6,019 nucleotides of DNA from NCBI GenBank assembly GCA_964478075.1, contig CAYZGO010000067.1, positions 1 to 6,019 of the forward strand, in the 5' to 3' direction. Positions 5,313 through 6,019 of the stretch are shown here, piece by piece. The notes beneath the pieces are model-generated. The model did no database searches. It was not told where the DNA came from and saw only the letters and a list, made by a program, of their open reading frames with translations. Positions within the stretch are counted from its first letter, which is position 1. Every line of letters begins with the position of its first letter. Made by a program: the position numbers and the translations under genes. Source of the stretch: DAOUEX01 sp034430235 (lineage in GTDB: Bacteria; Chloroflexota; Anaerolineae; UBA2200).

Positions 5313-5348
5313 CCCCATCCCGCCAAACACAAAACGTTTGAATGCGGA

Positions 5349-5390
5349 TTAGATCTGCCTGCGAGGTCGATACTGAATGGCCTCCGCCAC
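5349..5390 (-). repeat. Extra copy of the comM C-terminal tail
   Basis: The minus strand reads VAEAIQYRPRRQI then TAA, identical at protein level to the last 12 residues of the intact comM whose stop lies exactly 105 bp upstream. DNA identity is high over about 39 bp, with synonymous changes. Preceding codons (S-E-A-E-G) differ from the gene itself but match the other extra copy at 4105-4143. The palindrome AAACGTTT appears after both tails (5332-5339 and 5431-5438), so the duplicated unit seems to include downstream sequence. Confidence 0.75.
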
Positions 5391-5401
5391 CCCTTCCGCT
5401 T

Positions 5402-5420
5402 CGCTTCAGGGATACGCCTT
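5402..5420. repeat. Copy of a 19-bp intergenic repeat (second)
   Basis: CGCTTC-AG-GGATACGCCTT, matching 4181-4199 at all but about two positions. It sits between the intact comM stop and the extra tail copy. Confidence 0.5.
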
Positions 5421-5453
5421 TCGCCGTGCCAAACGTTTCGAGACTTACAAGGC

Positions 5454-6019
5454 TCAGATTTGTCTGCGAGGCCGATACTGAATAGCTTCCGCTAAATGAT
5501 GCGTCTTGATCTCCGGCGCACCCTCGAGGTCGGCAATGGTGCGGGCCAATTTGAGGATGCGATGGAAAGCTCTGGCGCTCATGCCCAATTGGGTCATCGC
5601 AGCACGCAGCAGGCTCTTGCCGGAATCATCCAGCCGGCAGTGCTCGCGCACTTCTGCCGGGCCCATGTCCGCGTTGCACAGTAGGGACACCTTGCCGTTC
5701 GCACCACCCACAGCACCAGCAAAACGCTGCCGCTGTGTCTCACGCGCCCTCTCAATGCGCGCACGGATGTCGGCGCTTGGTTCCCCCAGTCGGTCATCTG
5801 CCAGTTTGTCGTATTCGACGCGCGGCACTTCGACGTGAATGTCTATGCGGTCGAGCAAGGGGCCGGATATGCGCTTGCGGTAGCGGTGGATCATCCCCAG
5901 TGAGCAGGTGCACTCTTTCACTGGGTCGCCGAAATAGCCACAGGGGCAGGGGTTCATAGCCGCGACGAGCATAAAGTTGGCGGGGAAGGTCAAAGTGCCC
6001 GTCGCCCGGCTGATGGTCA
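5454..6019 (-). CDS. comM: ComM/YifB-family Mg-chelatase-like AAA+ helicase, C-terminal part (runs off the window)
   Basis: About 188 C-terminal residues are present; the start, Walker A and Walker B lie beyond 6019. The visible part begins TISRATGTLTFPANFMLVAA, then the sensor region with the zinc-type cysteines MNPCPCGYFGDP and CTCS. SGPLLDRIDIHVEVP follows, whose Arg is the arginine-finger-type residue of this AAA+ clade. The Mg_chelatase_C domain comes last: IERARETQRQRF, NADMGPAEVREHC, LLRAAMTQLGMSARAFHRIL, KLARTIADLEG and the tail AEAIQYRPRRQI. ComM is a hexameric ATP-driven branch-migration helicase that extends heteroduplex during natural transformation; that role comes from studied family members. 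The reading frame is intact throughout. The gene is followed by duplicated pieces of its own 3' end. The apparent TTG start at 5993 is only where the open frame meets a possible start codon. Confidence 0.95.
   Translation of the reverse strand, partial: TISRATGTLTFPANFMLVAAMNPCPCGYFGDPVKECTCSLGMIHRYRKRISGPLLDRIDIHVEVPRVEYDKLADDRLGEPSADIRARIERARETQRQRFAGAVGGANGKVSLLCNADMGPAEVREHCRLDDSGKSLLRAAMTQLGMSARAFHRILKLARTIADLEGAPEIKTHHLAEAIQYRPRRQI

Noticed and set aside
1..6019. CRISPR array, transposase or integrase as cause of the rearrangements
   Set aside because: No regularly spaced repeats and no DDE, serine or tyrosine recombinase motifs were seen in any frame inside the window.

Overview
The window is a GC-rich bacterial chromosomal segment in which every supported gene lies on the minus strand. 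Likely -35/-10 promoters of the ordinary sigma-70 type and strong Shine-Dalgarno sequences are visible. The gene mix (CorA, a short MscS channel, a LigD polymerase-domain remnant, DUF5661, a DUF2281/PemK toxin-antitoxin pair and ComM) would suit Chloroflexota or a similar environmental lineage. That placement is an inference and cannot be settled from this sequence.

In transcription order (high to low coordinates), the window opens with the C-terminal part of comM, a Mg-chelatase-like AAA+ branch-migration helicase, running off the right edge (5454-6019). About 100 bp beyond its stop lies a second copy of its last codons (5349-5390). Next is an AT-richer toxin-antitoxin operon with a near-consensus promoter (5285-5312), a DUF2281 antitoxin (4967-5194) and a PemK/MazF toxin (4623-4970) overlapping by ATGA. 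Three bases after the toxin stop, a second, diverged and disrupted comM 3' fragment begins (4234-4619), again followed by a decayed tail copy (4105-4143). A roughly 340-bp gene-free stretch then carries another near-consensus promoter (3934-3962) for a small DUF5661 gene (3480-3761) and perhaps a GNAT acetyltransferase (2818-3351). A broken LigD polymerase-domain fragment follows (2250-2711). The last two genes are an MscS-type channel (1226-2143) and a CorA transporter (111-1175), probably one operon. Directly behind the CorA stop, in the same frame, sits a short sliver of comM (42-110).

The most unusual aspect is the recurrence of comM 3'-end sequence: the genuine gene end plus four fragments, all on the same strand. 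They bracket the toxin-antitoxin operon and also the whole CorA-to-DUF5661 block. This looks like repeated recombination or insertion at the comM 3' end. The two long copies differ mostly at synonymous positions, so the broken one probably diverged as a working gene before it decayed. The genes show no common pathway: CorA and MscS both concern ion and osmotic balance, the toxin-antitoxin pair is a stabilisation or defence module, and LigD and ComM both act on DNA but are not a unit here.
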